Below are positions 53,374 through 64,000 of a DNA stretch of 64,000 nucleotides, in pieces. Under the pieces are notes generated by a model that made no database searches, was not told the DNA's origin, and worked only from the letters and a program-made list of their open reading frames with translations. Both the position numbers and the translations under genes were made by a program. How positions within the stretch are numbered: position 1 is the first letter of the stretch; each line of letters opens with the position of its first letter. This DNA comes from Cristatella mucedo (Eukaryota > Bryozoa > Phylactolaemata > Cristatellidae), in the NCBI GenBank assembly GCA_009760855.2, contig WPIO01000026.1:1997501-2061500 (forward strand), in the 5' to 3' direction.

Positions 53374-55640
53374 TCTGCGTCCGTCAGCGAAGCTGAGCAT
53401 GCCCCCGCACCTGGAAACACTCTTCCGTCGCTCAGACCAATGCGGAGCAATCATCAACGAATCAAAGTGCGCATTCGGCGTTTGATAGTCGATTTATTCG
53501 GACATCGCGTTTCCCCAGAGGGGCCTCGACTGCAGCAGTTGCCGAAGGTCAATTCAATCATTTCTCTCCACCACCACCCCCCCGACTATCCGATACGGCG
53601 CGCAAACTCCGTCACTGCCACCCGAGGTCGGTGATTTGTACCGCGGGTACATCCCGGGCTGCCCGTGCTTGCCGCGGCCCGTCAACGCTTTCCTCCCAGC
53701 AGGTGCTAAAACCGACGCCAGTGACCTCTGGCGGTCGCGCCAGAGGACGTCCTCGCCATCGAGCACAGTAAGGCGGCGCGCTAACCGAAAATAGGCGCCC
53801 CGGCAAGCTAATCTGGTTTGGTCCAGTGGTTACTCACTCGGTGGCCGGGCACGCGCACTGCACTCGGCCCGATCGCTTCGCGCTGTGCGAGACCCAGCGT
53901 GCAGAGTGCAGAGGTCCGGTCGCCTCGGCGCGCACGTCGTCGCGCCGAGGCGGCTCCGAGCGCGTCGACGCCAGTTCCCCGCTCCGTCGCGCTCCGATTC
54001 GGTCGCATGCGGTGTCGTTCGTGCCGTCGTTCAGTTTCGCCCCGCTCGCGCAATCTGACGGCGACGCTCGCCAGCTCACGGCTGTCGACCTTTGCCCCGC
54101 TCGAGCCCCAGGCGCTTCGGCTCCGGCTGTCCTGCATTGCACGCGCATTCGACGACTGCTGGCCGTCCCGCTCCGGCTTCATCTTCGCGTCGCTCACCTC
54201 CGACCGCGCGGCGCGACCGTTCGAGTCGCTCCTCTCGCTCCTGCGAACGAAACCGCAGGCAATACGTCGCATCCGCACGAGCGCCTACTATCGTCTCGAT
54301 AGCGAAACGGCGACGTGCCCTCCGGCGTTGCCAAATAGTCGTCTGTGCGCAACGGGTGTGCACTTTTATGTCGAGGTACGCGCGCTCTTCATCGCCGCCG
54401 CGTTCCGCTGCACTCAGCATACCCGCTTGCCCCTACAAGTCGCTTGCCGCAATTCCAACGCGAAGTACTTCTTCTTCGGGATTCTTTGAGCGTCGGCTGA
54501 GACTAGCGCCGTTGCGACGTCTGCATTTACGACTTGAGCTCTTCCAGGACGTGTAAGCCCGTTACACGCAGTTTGCAGCGAAGAATCCCTATCTCCATCG
54601 GCGCTTCAGACTCGAAGGCATTTCGCCATCTTTCGAGGAAGTTTTACATTTTCTAAATTTCGCGCGCTACGTTTGCTGCTCGAGCGATCGCGGCCGATGC
54701 ATCGGCGGCGATCGCTTCATTCAAAGACGCGGCGAAGACTGCTCTCTCGGCGACGACGCCGGCCGCCCGTCGTCGTCTGCAGCTAGCTGCCCTGCGGAAC
54801 TGAAACCGTTATGGCTCGCCGCCGCCGCCGCCGCGCATTAATACCTGCAAGCAGAACACCGATCGCCGAGCGCACTGTTTGCTGCTCACTGATGTGCGAA
54901 ACGCCGGTCGCGTCGGTCGAAATGAGCATGCTCGCGAGTCGGAAAGTAAGCACAGGCAGACCGACCAGGAAGAAGCCTCGGTTTCATGCCGTATTTCTCT
55001 CGCTAGCAGCACACACAATGCAACCAGTGGTCGCTGCAGTATGAAGCTCACCGAGAGTTTTGCGAAATATGGCCGTTGCTACAGTCACCAGCAGACGCTT
55101 GTAAAATTCGTCATCTCTACAATTTTAGCCCCGAACTTCGGCTCCCTGCAAACAATTCTCGTATCTACCGTCACGCGCGTAACATTCTAAAGCTACACGT
55201 TGCTGGCAATACGACCTAGCATAAAATCCGAGCTCGTGCGAATGCTATTGCTAAATTTTTCTCGATAAGATTGCTCTTTAATTAGACAGTAGCTAGGAGG
55301 TGAAAGTGAACGCCCAGTATCCGCGCTCGTTCCGATTGCACTCGCACAGCGAGTGTGCTGAGGAGCTGCAGTGCGTTATTGCGTCTACTTGCTTATGAAG
55401 AAACCGAATCGCCACATGCGCACGGCATAAAAGACTTCTGGGGCCCCTACCGGCATGCACCTGCGTGCCATCGATATTTTTTGCACCAGGATCGCGAGCC
55501 GCGGCTGCTCGGTTCTTTCGGTTTTCGCCGTCAGTGCACCACAGACTGCCGCCAAAAGATTTCGGTCTGCTGCCGCAGTGCTTATTTGACCTCTGGGATG
55601 CGATGCTCGCCAGGAACAACCGGGTCGCATGCTGGTGCCC
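53373..55640. other. GC-rich stretch without a confirmed gene
   Basis: The left edge of the island at 53,808-53,850 (ctggtttggtccagtggtta) looks like the head of a SINE-B copy. From there to 54.8 kb all six frames contain long open stretches because of the base composition. No splice-flanked or motif-bearing exon was found. Confidence 0.35.
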
Positions 55641-57137
55641 TGCGATGAACGTAAAGCGCCTGGACAGAGATTAAGGTCTCTTTGAAATGAATACGGTACA
55701 CAAGAATAATGTATACAAATATAATAATGAATAATGTCTAATGTATAATAACAATAATCAGCAATGGATAATGTACACAACTGAATCTTATTTATTACCT
55801 AAGAACCTGCTGCCGAACTTTCTGGAGACACGCCTAAACCTCCGCGGCGGTGGTCGCAGCGTGTCGCACGGTAAAAGGCTACCTAGCCTGTCTTGCCAGA
55901 TTCTAGCTCGCCGGAGCCGCCGCCGGAGCCGAGCGCGCCAGAGGCCCGCTCCTGGCGCGTGCGAGCGCGGTGCTGGCGCGCCTCAGCCAGTGCGGTGCCG
56001 GGGAGGGGGGCGGCGGGAGCGGCTGCGAAGGCCACCGCGAGCGGTGCGGCGCGGCAACGGAATAGTAACTCCATCCGTGGCGCTCGAGAGCTGCACGCCG
56101 TCCACCGAGCTACGCGCGGCGACGCTAGACATTCGGACGGCATTAGTCGCGAAAAAAGGAAAAGAAGGGCCCATCCTTTCGATTCCTTTCTATCGGACCT
56201 TTACTTCGTCCTGCAAAGCACACGAGACGACAGTCGCGTCCTGGAGTTTGGCCCAGAAGTTTGCTCTCGTCGGAGTCGCGTATCGTAGAGCGAGCCGCAC
56301 CGCTGTAGCGAGGCGGCGCGGGCCGAGAGGCGCGGGCCTAGACTGGCTAGCCTCGCTCGCTCGCGAGCGAACCGTCAACGTTCGCTGCACTGCAAAGAGC
56401 GCGGCTAAGCGCTTCAAACCGCGTCGGCAATTGTGGCCGGACGAAGGCCTGTGCGGCCACTATTGCCCCTCCCCCCCCCGCGACGCGACGCGCTTTGACG
56501 CGATCGCGAGCACAGCCACGGCAATGAAGGCCACACCCACTGTCACGCCCACCAATCGTCGCTCCCCCCCCCCCTATAGCGCCGGCCCAATACCGGTCCA
56601 GGAAATGCCCTGCTTAAATTGAGACGTGCGCTCTTCATGACCAGCTGTATCATATTCAACCTGCGTTGTGTGCCTGAGGTCTAAGCGGCAAAGTGAAACA
56701 TCGAACACTACCACTGCTGGAGAGGGGCTGACACTGCACGGTCTCTCTGCTACGCTTTCGCGGCCACTGAACTAAAGACGCGGTCACTCTCCAAGTGCTC
56801 GAGCACTGAGTGTCAGCGTCACCGGCGCTCGGTGCTTGGCCGCCAAGCGTGTTTGTGAGTGCATTCGACTCAAAAATACGCAAAGACTAATTGGAGTTGT
56901 CTATACAGTGCTCAAGGCTTCGATAGCTTTCGCTTCGCATGTGGCAGCCAGCCAGCGGGCTCGAACTCATGCAACAAAGAGAAGCAGAGCCGAGTCGGGA
57001 GATCAATTAGGAGCAAAGCATGGCTGGAAGGAATACTGAGAGAATTAAGCGACGTTAAATAAGATTCATGAAAGAGAGTTCCACAGTCAAGGATCCGTCG
57101 AGTTAAAGCTTGTGTAGCCAGTTCTTAAAGTAAAATA
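55640..57137. other. Decayed LINE/SINE tail scrap and CpG-rich tract
   Basis: Around 55,647-55,685 the sequence gtaaagcgcctggacagaga then ttaaggtctc resembles the LINE/SINE-B tail. From 55.9 to 56.6 kb a 293-codon plus-strand frame and overlapping minus frames are open owing to GC bias. No gene call. Confidence 0.35.
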
Positions 57138-57213
57138 ATGGTGCAGCTAATCTATTGCCGCGAGAAATCTAAAGCGCACGAGTTTTCTGAAACTAAGGCA
57201 CCAATTCAGGCAG
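57138..57213 (+). CDS. Candidate exon, 25 codons
   Basis: It reads MVQLIYCREKSKAHEFSETK then APIQA, leaving one base at a very good donor (gcag/gtaaga). It could start at the ATG (an in-frame TAA lies just upstream) or at the gtgcag acceptor six bases later. Its outgoing phase 1 matches the next candidate. Not recognised. Confidence 0.45.
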
Positions 57214-57537
57214 GTAAGATGGACCCATTCACGTGGCGGGCCTTTTTGATTGGAGTACGAATCGCGCTCCAATTCGAATCGGGGGCCCTACCAACTCAAA
57301 CAGCAAACATACATACATAGTGGAATGTCGTGATTTACTGACAAAATATTAAGCTATATTCATTGCCAACTGCAGAGGCTCTATGGTTGAGCTCAAGTAA
57401 GCCGCTATTTATTATTGAACTAAAGCAGCCTAATATAGGCACAAATAGAAAGCTAGTGCCTGTAACTTCATATCCTTCGTGACCTGCCTGGCAGATAGAA
57501 TTCCAATACTTGCTAACACTGAGCTCTTTGCTTGCAG

Positions 57538-57586
57538 CGGAGTGCTACACAAGCTTTGTAGCAATGCTTAGCTCGTCAGAGTTCTG
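57538..57586 (+). CDS. Candidate internal exon, 15 codons plus split codons
   Basis: A strong acceptor (gctctttgcttgcag) and a fair donor (ttctg/gtaata) flank it. Only phase 1 is open: ECYTSFVAMLSSSEF, with two bases completing Ala at the front (from the exon at 57,213) and TG left over. Phase agreement with the previous exon supports the pair. Confidence 0.45.
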
Positions 57587-58229
57587 GTAATAACTGCTCA
57601 TATAAGCGCCTTTAGTATCCTTATGGGCGCCGAATTCCCAATTCGACGTGCATATGCAAATATAAAGACCTATTTTTTTTATTAAATCGGTCAAGCTTAG
57701 TAGTGAATAAACTCCATAGCTTCAAACTTGTGCCAAGCGAGCGATGCAGAGGACACGCTTGATAAAGATGACGTTTGATGACATTCAACGCCATTCAAAT
57801 TTTGTAACGACTTATTACCTTACTTGACGGCATGGTTCACGGTCGCCTCGCTGACCCGGTCCGGCGCCGATTCCTTTGGTTGAGCTAGTCCCATTGGCCT
57901 AGTCGCCTTTGGCTGAGTTCTGAACAACTGCCTGCAATCATTGATCCCGGCTCTCAGGGAATCAGGCGACACACCGTGAGCATTGCAAAGCTGCAGATGC
58001 CTACAGAGATCTGCGCCTAGTCAGTCAAATGGCTCTAACCTTTCCAGCACAATGCACCGTTTCCTTCGGGCGGTCCTCGAGACCACAAGCGACCACCTGC
58101 ACACTACAATGACACCATTCGGCCGAAATCGGTTTTTCATATAGCCGGCGGCACGTGCGCTAATCTAGAAGCTGTTTATTTTAGGCTGTTTATCGTGACT
58201 ACTTGTCCGGTCCAGACGCCGATTTCCAG

Positions 58230-58336
58230 CAGCTCAGTGTGCTGGCCCGGCTCAGCAGTCCACGGCGATGCCCTCGGCAATTCATGCCATCACTCAGCTT
58301 GGCAGTCAGCTACAGGCCCAGAGCGTGAGCCTGTGA
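58230..58336 (+). CDS. Candidate terminal exon, frame ambiguous
   Basis: An acceptor (gccgatttccag) ends at 58,229. Entering with two bases, the frame reads AQCAGPAQQSTAMPSAIHAI then TQLGSQLQAQSVSL and stops at 58,334-58,336, with AATAAA at 58,376-58,381. That reading is the most protein-like. The phase left at 57,586 instead predicts SSVCWPGSAVHGDALG..., also open, to a stop near 58,358. A missing exon in between would reconcile the first reading. Confidence 0.4.
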
Positions 58337-58375
58337 TATTCTTTCGTAAAGACTATAAGTGAGTGAACACCTAGA

Positions 58376-58381
58376 AATAAA
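58376..58381 (+). terminator. Poly(A) signal AATAAA
   Basis: It lies 40 bp after the stop of the exon candidate at 58,230, which suits a terminal exon. Confidence 0.45.
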
Positions 58382-59324
58382 GAATTAGCAATGGAACTAT
58401 TGGGAGACCAGCTATTTCTTTATTGTTTCAGAATGAGTAGCTGAGGAGTAAGCAACCTTGACCCGGGCCAATCATAATTCCTAGCTCATGGTTACGTGAC
58501 TACGCCATAGATTCTAATTTAGGGGCTCTTGATGGCTATCGAATGTTCAACATAAATACACAAATGTGCCAAGTACTCTTCGGGAGCAACGTAAAACCTC
58601 ATTAGGTAGCTCGGACTAGAGCCCCCAAGAATGCATACAATGACCAGGAAAATTGTGCCGTTTGGGTAGCCATGTCCGGTCTCTTTGGAATATGGACGAA
58701 AATAATGCCGGAAGTAGTCTGAGGGCTACGGCGTATGCTGCCTATCTAGATCCGCGCGCCAAGCCACGTGAGGCCCGGACAAGTAGCCATTTCGTACATC
58801 ACACGATTGCAGATAGATATAAAGATACCTTGAGGATTTCGCTGACCCTAGTGATATTTTAGTCGCGGCTCCACAGTCGAAAAGTACGACAAACACCTAT
58901 GCTGGCTGCAACAGCGCGGCTACGTCAATCGGTGACTTAATTTACGACAAATGACATTTCCTCACACAGGATTTGCCCTTTCTGGGCAATTGAATTTTTC
59001 CGCCCCAGGTTAGCAGTCAGAGCCAGTCAGGTGGAGGTGATCTTGGAGCCTTCTGTCCGTAGCTTCAATTCACTTACGTGCAAAGCTTCATGTGCTAGGC
59101 AGACTATTTGGCCAGGTTTTACCTACAGCTGTGTCGCGTGGTTCAGTGCCAGTTGGCCTACCGTGAAGTTTCTTGGACGGACATGGAGCGACGTCCGTAA
59201 AAGAGCTTTTGAGGTCGTCAGAACGCAGCTTCCTGGGAAAATGAAGCCTTAGTTCTTCCAAAATCCTTACTCAAAGATATCAACTCTGCTGCTGCCGACT
59301 TTGGAACACTCCCATCAGCCATGA

Positions 59325-59545
59325 TTAGCTGTTACTTTCATGGAATTTATTTCCCTGACTGCCCTCCTAACTCAGCTAGGCTTCCCACGTTATCTTTGTT
59401 CCGTCAGATGAAGTCAGTTGGCTACCGAATTCGTACCGAAAGCAGCAACGGCTTTGAGTGTGCTATTGAAAACCCTCCTGCGTAACACTCAGTTTCTATG
59501 GCTTCTGTGGCGTTACACAAGGAGAGAAATTCTATTGCATTACAT
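59325..59545 (+). repeat. Interspersed repeat R3, third copy
   Basis: Collinear with the 20.2 and 33.4 kb copies: taggcttcccacgttatctt, ccgtcagatgaagtcagttg, gctaccgaattcgtaccgaa, ctcctgcgtaacactcag and a terminal attgcattacatta. Confidence 0.65.
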
Positions 59546-59709
59546 TATCAGCTTGACCCTGTGCTGAGATGACACTTGTGAAAGCATCTTGCGCATTGCG
59601 TTAGGTGCAACAGCAGTAGGAGCTTAGCTAGAGCACGAAACAAACAATAGGCGTACAACTTGGCTTCGAAGGCTGCCGCCAATACATGCACATGCTTACC
59701 ATCGCTTAG

Positions 59710-59893
59710 ATGCAAGACAGTTCTGCTTTCCGATACCACGATCCAGGTGCCTAAAGTGTTGTACCGGGACCATGAATCAAATCAGGACGAGCAAATTGTT
59801 TTGGTCATGCATCAGGTCATCACCAGCTCAGACAAACGAAAAGTGTGCAACCGAGCCGCGATTGATGACCTAACTATCGTGGCTGTGGGATAG
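59710..59893 (+). CDS. Candidate terminal exon, unrecognised protein
   Basis: An acceptor (gcttaccatcgcttag) ends at 59,709. After one base the frame reads [40 protein letters not shown] and [20 protein letters not shown], then TAG at 59,891-59,893. This 60-residue reading has alternating hydrophobic and charged residues typical of a folded domain and is very unlike the surrounding noncoding sequence. It cannot join directly to 57,586, because TG plus A would make a stop. I do not recognise the family. Confidence 0.5.
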
Positions 59894-60036
59894 TCGATGA
59901 AATAACCACACCTTGCTGGAGACAGTAAAGTTGGACCTGTCGTCACGTTGTGACTTGCCAGCATATAGTGAGTGCTATTATTTTTAAAGAGGACCCGGTC
60001 GTTTCCCCGAAACCTTCCCAAAAGCGCAGGCACCAC

Positions 60037-60115
<79 letters not shown>

Positions 60116-60126
60116 CATATATATAT

Positions 60127-60188
<62 letters not shown>
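60037..60188. repeat. (TA)n microsatellite, about 150 bp
   Basis: Nearly pure TA with two ACATACA-type interruptions. It abuts the tail of a SINE-B copy, which probably seeded it. Confidence 0.95.
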
Positions 60189-60190
<2 letters not shown>

Positions 60191-60306
60191 CGCCCTAAGA
60201 GAACTTAATCTCTGCTCAGGCGCTTCACATATGCCTTGGGGCTCGAGCCCACGACCTCAGCCAGACCTTGGTCTGGGCGAGCACCTTAACCACTGGACCA
60301 AAGCAG
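60186..60306 (-). mobile_element. SINE-B copy, reverse
   Basis: tagcgccctaagagaactta, ctctgctcaggcgcttcaca, then ggggctcgagcccacgacct (B-box complement), cagaccttggtctgggcgag and caccttaaccactggaccaa. Nearly identical in layout to 48,100-48,235. Confidence 0.85.
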
Positions 60307-60645
60307 CTCGGTGTTGTTAGGAGAGCCGGAATGCTAGCTCCGTAATGGTTGCAGAAGACCTTCCATAATATCCATTTTAAAGAGTTGCTGCTTACCTGTT
60401 TGATCTCGCTTGATCTAAGAACTTACTTGCTCTGGAATAGTTGAAGGACAGAGCACAGTACATGTACTAAATGAATTATAAAGAATACCGCTTGCTGTTA
60501 GTTTTGTATTACCCCAAAGTGCTGGCGACAGACAGTGGGCCTTCAACGCTCGGAGTGAGTCTAACAAATGTTCGTGGCCATCTTGGGAACGAGCCGTGTC
60601 GCATTGAGTTCGTACTGATCGCGGTGCCAACTGCCAAATTCAATC

Positions 60646-60874
60646 ATGAGTAAGATGGTCGTCGATAGAAGGTTCCCTGCGGCCGTTCGGCGTGAACGTA
60701 GGGACAGGCCCAAGCTTGACCTGCCCTGTCCGGACATTCTTCTATTGGGCAAGGCAGCTGCGTTCCGTGATACCTCGGTCAATAGGTGCGCAGGGAGCCA
60801 GTTTGGCGGCTCCATGTGCTACCGAGCGTCTGCTGATGGCCCCACTAGTGAGATGTACAGGCGTTGGCTGCGAG
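60646..60874 (+). CDS. Possible first exon, unrecognised protein
   Basis: An ATG at 60,646 opens a frame reading MSKMVVDRRFPAAVRRERRD, PKLDLPCPDILLLGKAAAFR, and GPTSEMYRRWLR before a donor (cgag/gtaaat) at 60,875. 76 codons plus one base. It sits at the left edge of a CpG-rich island. The reading is plausible but includes no known motif, and unspliced translation would continue to a stop at about 60,930. Confidence 0.3.
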
Positions 60875-60930
60875 GTAAATCCAATTTTTCCCTGGCGAAC
60901 AGGTGCGCATTCGGGTCGACAAGAACGTGA

Positions 60931-62261
60931 GACGAAGCGTCACTACGAAGCGAAGCACTCCTGCCTCCTTCGCCAAACAGGTGGCCGATCGGCAGTACGC
61001 CGCGGAACCCACATCAATAGGATAAAGGAAGTTAGCTCGGCCGCTGGCACTGCAGCCGGACGGCGGTAGAGGTGCCCTAATTACGGCGAAATCATTCGAT
61101 GGGAGTTTTTTAAGTCCGCTTCGGCAATCCAGCCTGGCCGCGAAAGCCTAGCTGTGCAGATGGATACAACCGAACGCAGTACAGGACGCCAAGCGTGGCG
61201 GTCAGCTGGCAGCCATTCTGATAGCGCGGACGCAGCTGTTCTGAAAGCTTCGTTGCCGCGAGAGACTCTTGGCGTGCTCCGAAACTTTAAGCTCTCCAAG
61301 CTGTATCGGTGCAGCGAAATTCACTAAACTCGGTCGAATCAGTTATTAAGGCCGTCCACCTGCCAACCGCTCGTCCCCTCCAGGAGGATAGCTGAATGGG
61401 CAGCCGGCACGGCAGCAGCCACCAGCAGCTAACACGATTCGATGCGTACACGCGGAGTGCTGCATCTGCATCCGAGCGTAGAGCTGCAAGGATAAAGGTC
61501 GCCGCCGACGCCGGCACCGCCGCCCGCTTGCGTTGCACTGTCGCTCCGTCGCCCGCGCCACCGACGCCTCTGCCGCGCCGAGCACCTATTCCTTGCCGCT
61601 GCACCGCCGTCGCCGCCCCCGTGACGGCCACGGCGGCGGGACAGCCAGGGCGTAGGCTGCTGGCGCTCCGGCCGAGCTCGCCGCTTGCTGAGTCGGTAGA
61701 AGTGCGGATGGCGGCGGCACGGCAGCTACGCATTGCCATTCCGGTGGCAGCGCCCGAGGTTGGTCGCCGTACCGGCGGCTGTCGTTCGCGGCTGTGCAAG
61801 AGTCGAAATTCGCCATATCGAGCCGTACTCAATATCCAAGCGGCCGTCGGCGGCGGCGGCGGCGCCGAGGAGTGAAGCCTATTGACGCTGGCAGGCAGAC
61901 GGCGTAGGAGAAAAGAGAGGAGATCGTGCATCCTTGGCAGCATGTAGTTTGCCCAGGGGTTTATACAGCCAACGCTCTCGAAATCTGTAACGTACCGGCG
62001 TTTGAGGCACTTGCACCGAACCGACCCTTGACTAGCATCGAAGATGGGATACTGTTGTGGGGTCGATGTCCTTTTCGGTTCTGGCGCGGTCAAGTCTCGG
62101 CCCGTTCAGTTGCTTAGCTGCCGGCGAGCACAATTTTGCTTAAATGCCACCGATCGCCACTTGGTTGAGTATGGGCGTTCTTTAGTGACGCGCTGGGTTG
62201 CTATGGGCGCAGCAACTCCCTACGCTCTTCTTTGGATTCCAAAGATGAGTTCGCTCTGTCC
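60931..62261. other. CpG-rich island, no confirmed gene
   Basis: From 61.3 to 61.9 kb both strands are open over long stretches (up to 268 codons on the minus strand) because of GC-rich composition and GGC repeats. No domain, splice structure or start context is persuasive. Confidence 0.35.
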
Positions 62262-63215
62262 TCCATTCATTAATAGTAATAGTAATGCATTTGTATAGCA
62301 TCCCCAGATAACCTAATATATTTCTAGCCCCTTTACGTATGCTGTAGCGGTAGCATGATCACATGATTACTAGTAACGTGCACAATGTCAACAAGCACAT
62401 TATGATTAGAGGTGACGTGCACAAAGTCAAAGTTAAAATATGGTTAGTGATGGCGCGAACAGTGTCAGCACGCATAAGCAGGCAAAGGGAGAACCACAAG
62501 AACCCACTAAATACTGCGATAAACAAGCTCATTTTTAGTTTTTTTTTAATGTCAAATCGTTGGATGTCGTGACGTCAGTTGGGAGTGAGCTTCAGACTTT
62601 GCGAGCAGATGAACTAGAGGTATAGTCTCCAAAGGATTTGAGGTTCGTACAACGTACAAACTAATTGAGGCAGAAAACTGACCGGTGCGATGGTTAGCCT
62701 GATGGGTGAGTATATCTGACAAGTACGCTGGAGCCAAAGATTGGAGGGACCTAAAAGTGAGTGGCAGAAGTTTAGATTCGATGCACTGCTTGACTGGTAG
62801 CCAGTGCAGGTTGCCTAGATGTCGTGCGATGTGGCAACTGCGACTCTCACGACAGACAAGCCAGGTGTACAGTTGTTAACCAACTCTAAGCACCACCTGA
62901 TTGCACAGGCATGTAGACAAGCAAGCAATGAGTTACAGAAGTCGAGAAGCGATGTCTCAAATGCATGAACCAATTCGGATGAAGTCTCCCTCTGCCTAAG
63001 CAGGCACGAATTTTTGTAATTTTATCTAACTGGAAGCAGGCAGAGGTGACTGTGGAGCTGATGTGATCGCCTAGTAAAAGGTCACTTTGGAACAGGATAT
63101 CTTGATTTCTCGCTGATAGTAGTGGAGATATGGTGGCAGAGCCGATTTTGATCTTTAACCTTTCCAATTTCTGAGTCACACTTGGTGTGCCCATAACTGG
63201 TGTGCTTTTCATTCA
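62262..63215 (-). mobile_element. CR1/L2-like LINE, reverse, decayed copy
   Basis: Minus-strand blocks: a GTPSVTQKLERLKIKIGSAT stretch, LGDHISSTVTSACFQL (about 63,080-63,020) and MAPAYLSDILTHQANHRT (62,737 down), then a UTR with gcacattatgattagaggtg-type sequence and a degenerate tail (62,272-62,340). Several internal deletions and stops. Confidence 0.85.
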
Positions 63216-63221
63216 TGTTGA

Positions 63222-63307
63222 TTCCATTCATGTAAAGCGCCTAGAGAGAGATTAAGTTCTCTGAGGACGCTTTATCAAGTGAATTATTATTATTATTATT
63301 ATTATTC
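63222..63307 (+). mobile_element. LINE 3' tail only, forward
   Basis: tgtaaagcgcctagagagag, attaagttctctgaggacgc, tttatcaagtgaatt, then (ATT)n. It abuts the internal end of the reverse LINE copy at 63,215, so the two lie back to back. Confidence 0.88.
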
Positions 63308-63639
63308 ATACGTGTCCTCACGGGTAATCAAATAAACTGCAAGCATAGAGCTATGTAGTGCAGTGATATTGACAATAAATAGCAGCATGAGCTAAACGTC
63401 ATGTTTGGCACAGTCGCGGCCACAGAGGAAGTCATCAGGAGCCGCGAAGCAGGGGTAACTGCCAACTACAGAAACACCCGACCACCCAATTCCGACGCTC
63501 ACTCGCCTGACAACCTGTGTGCCTAGGCAAAAATAGCATAACAAACAAGATCGGAAACATAATCAGTGACTTTAAGTCCTACTAGATTCATGTAGCTCCG
63601 AATGCGAATCAGCATGCCTGTACTGACATGTGATTGCCT

Positions 63640-63693
63640 CTTCACTCCCCCTCTTTCTCTCTTTCTCCCTCACTCGTTTTGTATGTCCTTATT

Positions 63694-63768
<75 letters not shown>

Positions 63769-63892
63769 CTCTACTTCACCGTATCTCTCCATCCCTCGCC
63801 TCTGTCTGTCTGTCACCCTCCCTTCCTCTCCCTCTCTCACTCTCTCTCCGTCTGTCTGTCTGTCTACTTCTCTCTCACTCTCTTCTCTCTCT

Positions 63893-63954
<62 letters not shown>

Positions 63955-64000
63955 TTCTCACTCCCTCTCTTTACTTCATTATATATCTCTCTATCCCTCG
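63640..64000. repeat. CT-rich simple repeat region
   Basis: Long (CT)n runs at about 63,697-63,764 and 63,893-63,951 joined by CT-rich degenerate sequence including CTGT repeats. It continues to the window edge. Confidence 0.93.

Noticed and set aside
53808-54560. Six-frame cluster of 100-220-codon open frames
   Set aside because: GC-rich composition removes stops in all frames. No frame has a domain or splice structure that stands out.
55741-56622. 293-codon plus-strand open frame
   Set aside because: It starts in AT-rich sequence near a retroposon tail scrap and runs through a GC-rich tract. No motif, and the opposite strand is equally open.
61287-62093. 268-codon minus-strand open frame
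   Set aside because: CpG-rich sequence with GGC repeats. The plus strand is also open over 160 codons and nothing recognisable is encoded.

Overview
The window is a piece of a metazoan nuclear genome. Coding sequence is split by spliceosomal introns with GT/AG boundaries. CpG-rich islands occur near 11.7-14.3, 49.6-51.6, 53.8-54.8, 55.9-56.6 and 60.6-61.9 kb. About a quarter to a third of the sequence is recognisable mobile DNA, and there are long simple-sequence tracts. There is no rRNA, no CRISPR array and no bacterial-style operon. I cannot name the species. The repeat content (CR1/L2-like LINEs with ATT tails, tRNA-headed SINEs, hAT and pogo-like miniature elements) fits many invertebrates and lower chordates. 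All exon models were made by hand from splice signals and phase and are not transcript-supported.

Genes. (1) 572-787 (+) is the last coding exon of an upstream stimulatory factor (USF) bHLH-zip protein; the rest of that gene lies off the left edge. (2) From 12,648 rightwards on the + strand there is a multi-exon gene. It starts in a CpG island with a J-domain (DnaJ) exon. Phase-compatible exons at 15,716, 19,111 and 24,579 follow and build two C2HC zinc fingers with identical C-x2-C-x11-H-x3-C spacing, the first of them split between two exons. Further + strand exon candidates with fitting phases follow at 25,247, 31,407, 34,151 and 34,431. They may be the 3' part of the same gene. (3) More + strand exon candidates (35,552, 36,248, 36,935, 37,146, 39,548, 44,906) lead to a clear terminal exon at 47,480-47,764 with a poly(A) signal near 48,085. 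Whether these belong to gene 2 or to a separate gene cannot be settled by reading. (4) Smaller isolated terminal or internal exon candidates lie at 3,596, 9,356, 9,723, 57,138, 57,538, 58,230, 59,710 and 60,646.

Mobile DNA. One CR1/L2-like LINE family dominates. A long 5'-truncated copy at 27.1-29.1 kb keeps an open reverse transcriptase frame. Broken copies lie at 5.7-8.0, 31.98-33.09, 37.4-39.3, 40.0-41.8 and 62.3-63.2 kb, and tail-only copies at 3.25, 20.6, 48.7, 52.5 and 63.2 kb. Two tRNA-headed SINE families are scattered on both strands. One (here SINE-B) ends in a tail very like the LINE tail, which suggests LINE-driven mobilisation. A hAT-type miniature element (4,418-5,351) has a clear target-site duplication, and two copies of a pogo/Tigger-like element (8,517-9,140 and 43,136-43,813) share terminal inverted repeats.

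Layout. 0-12 kb: USF end, repeats, isolated exon candidates. 12-48 kb: the J-domain/zinc-finger gene and following + strand exons, with LINE/SINE insertions in the introns. 48-57 kb: GC-rich islands and simple repeats with no gene I can support. 57-61 kb: a second cluster of + strand exon candidates. 62-64 kb: opposed LINE remnants and a CT-rich tract.
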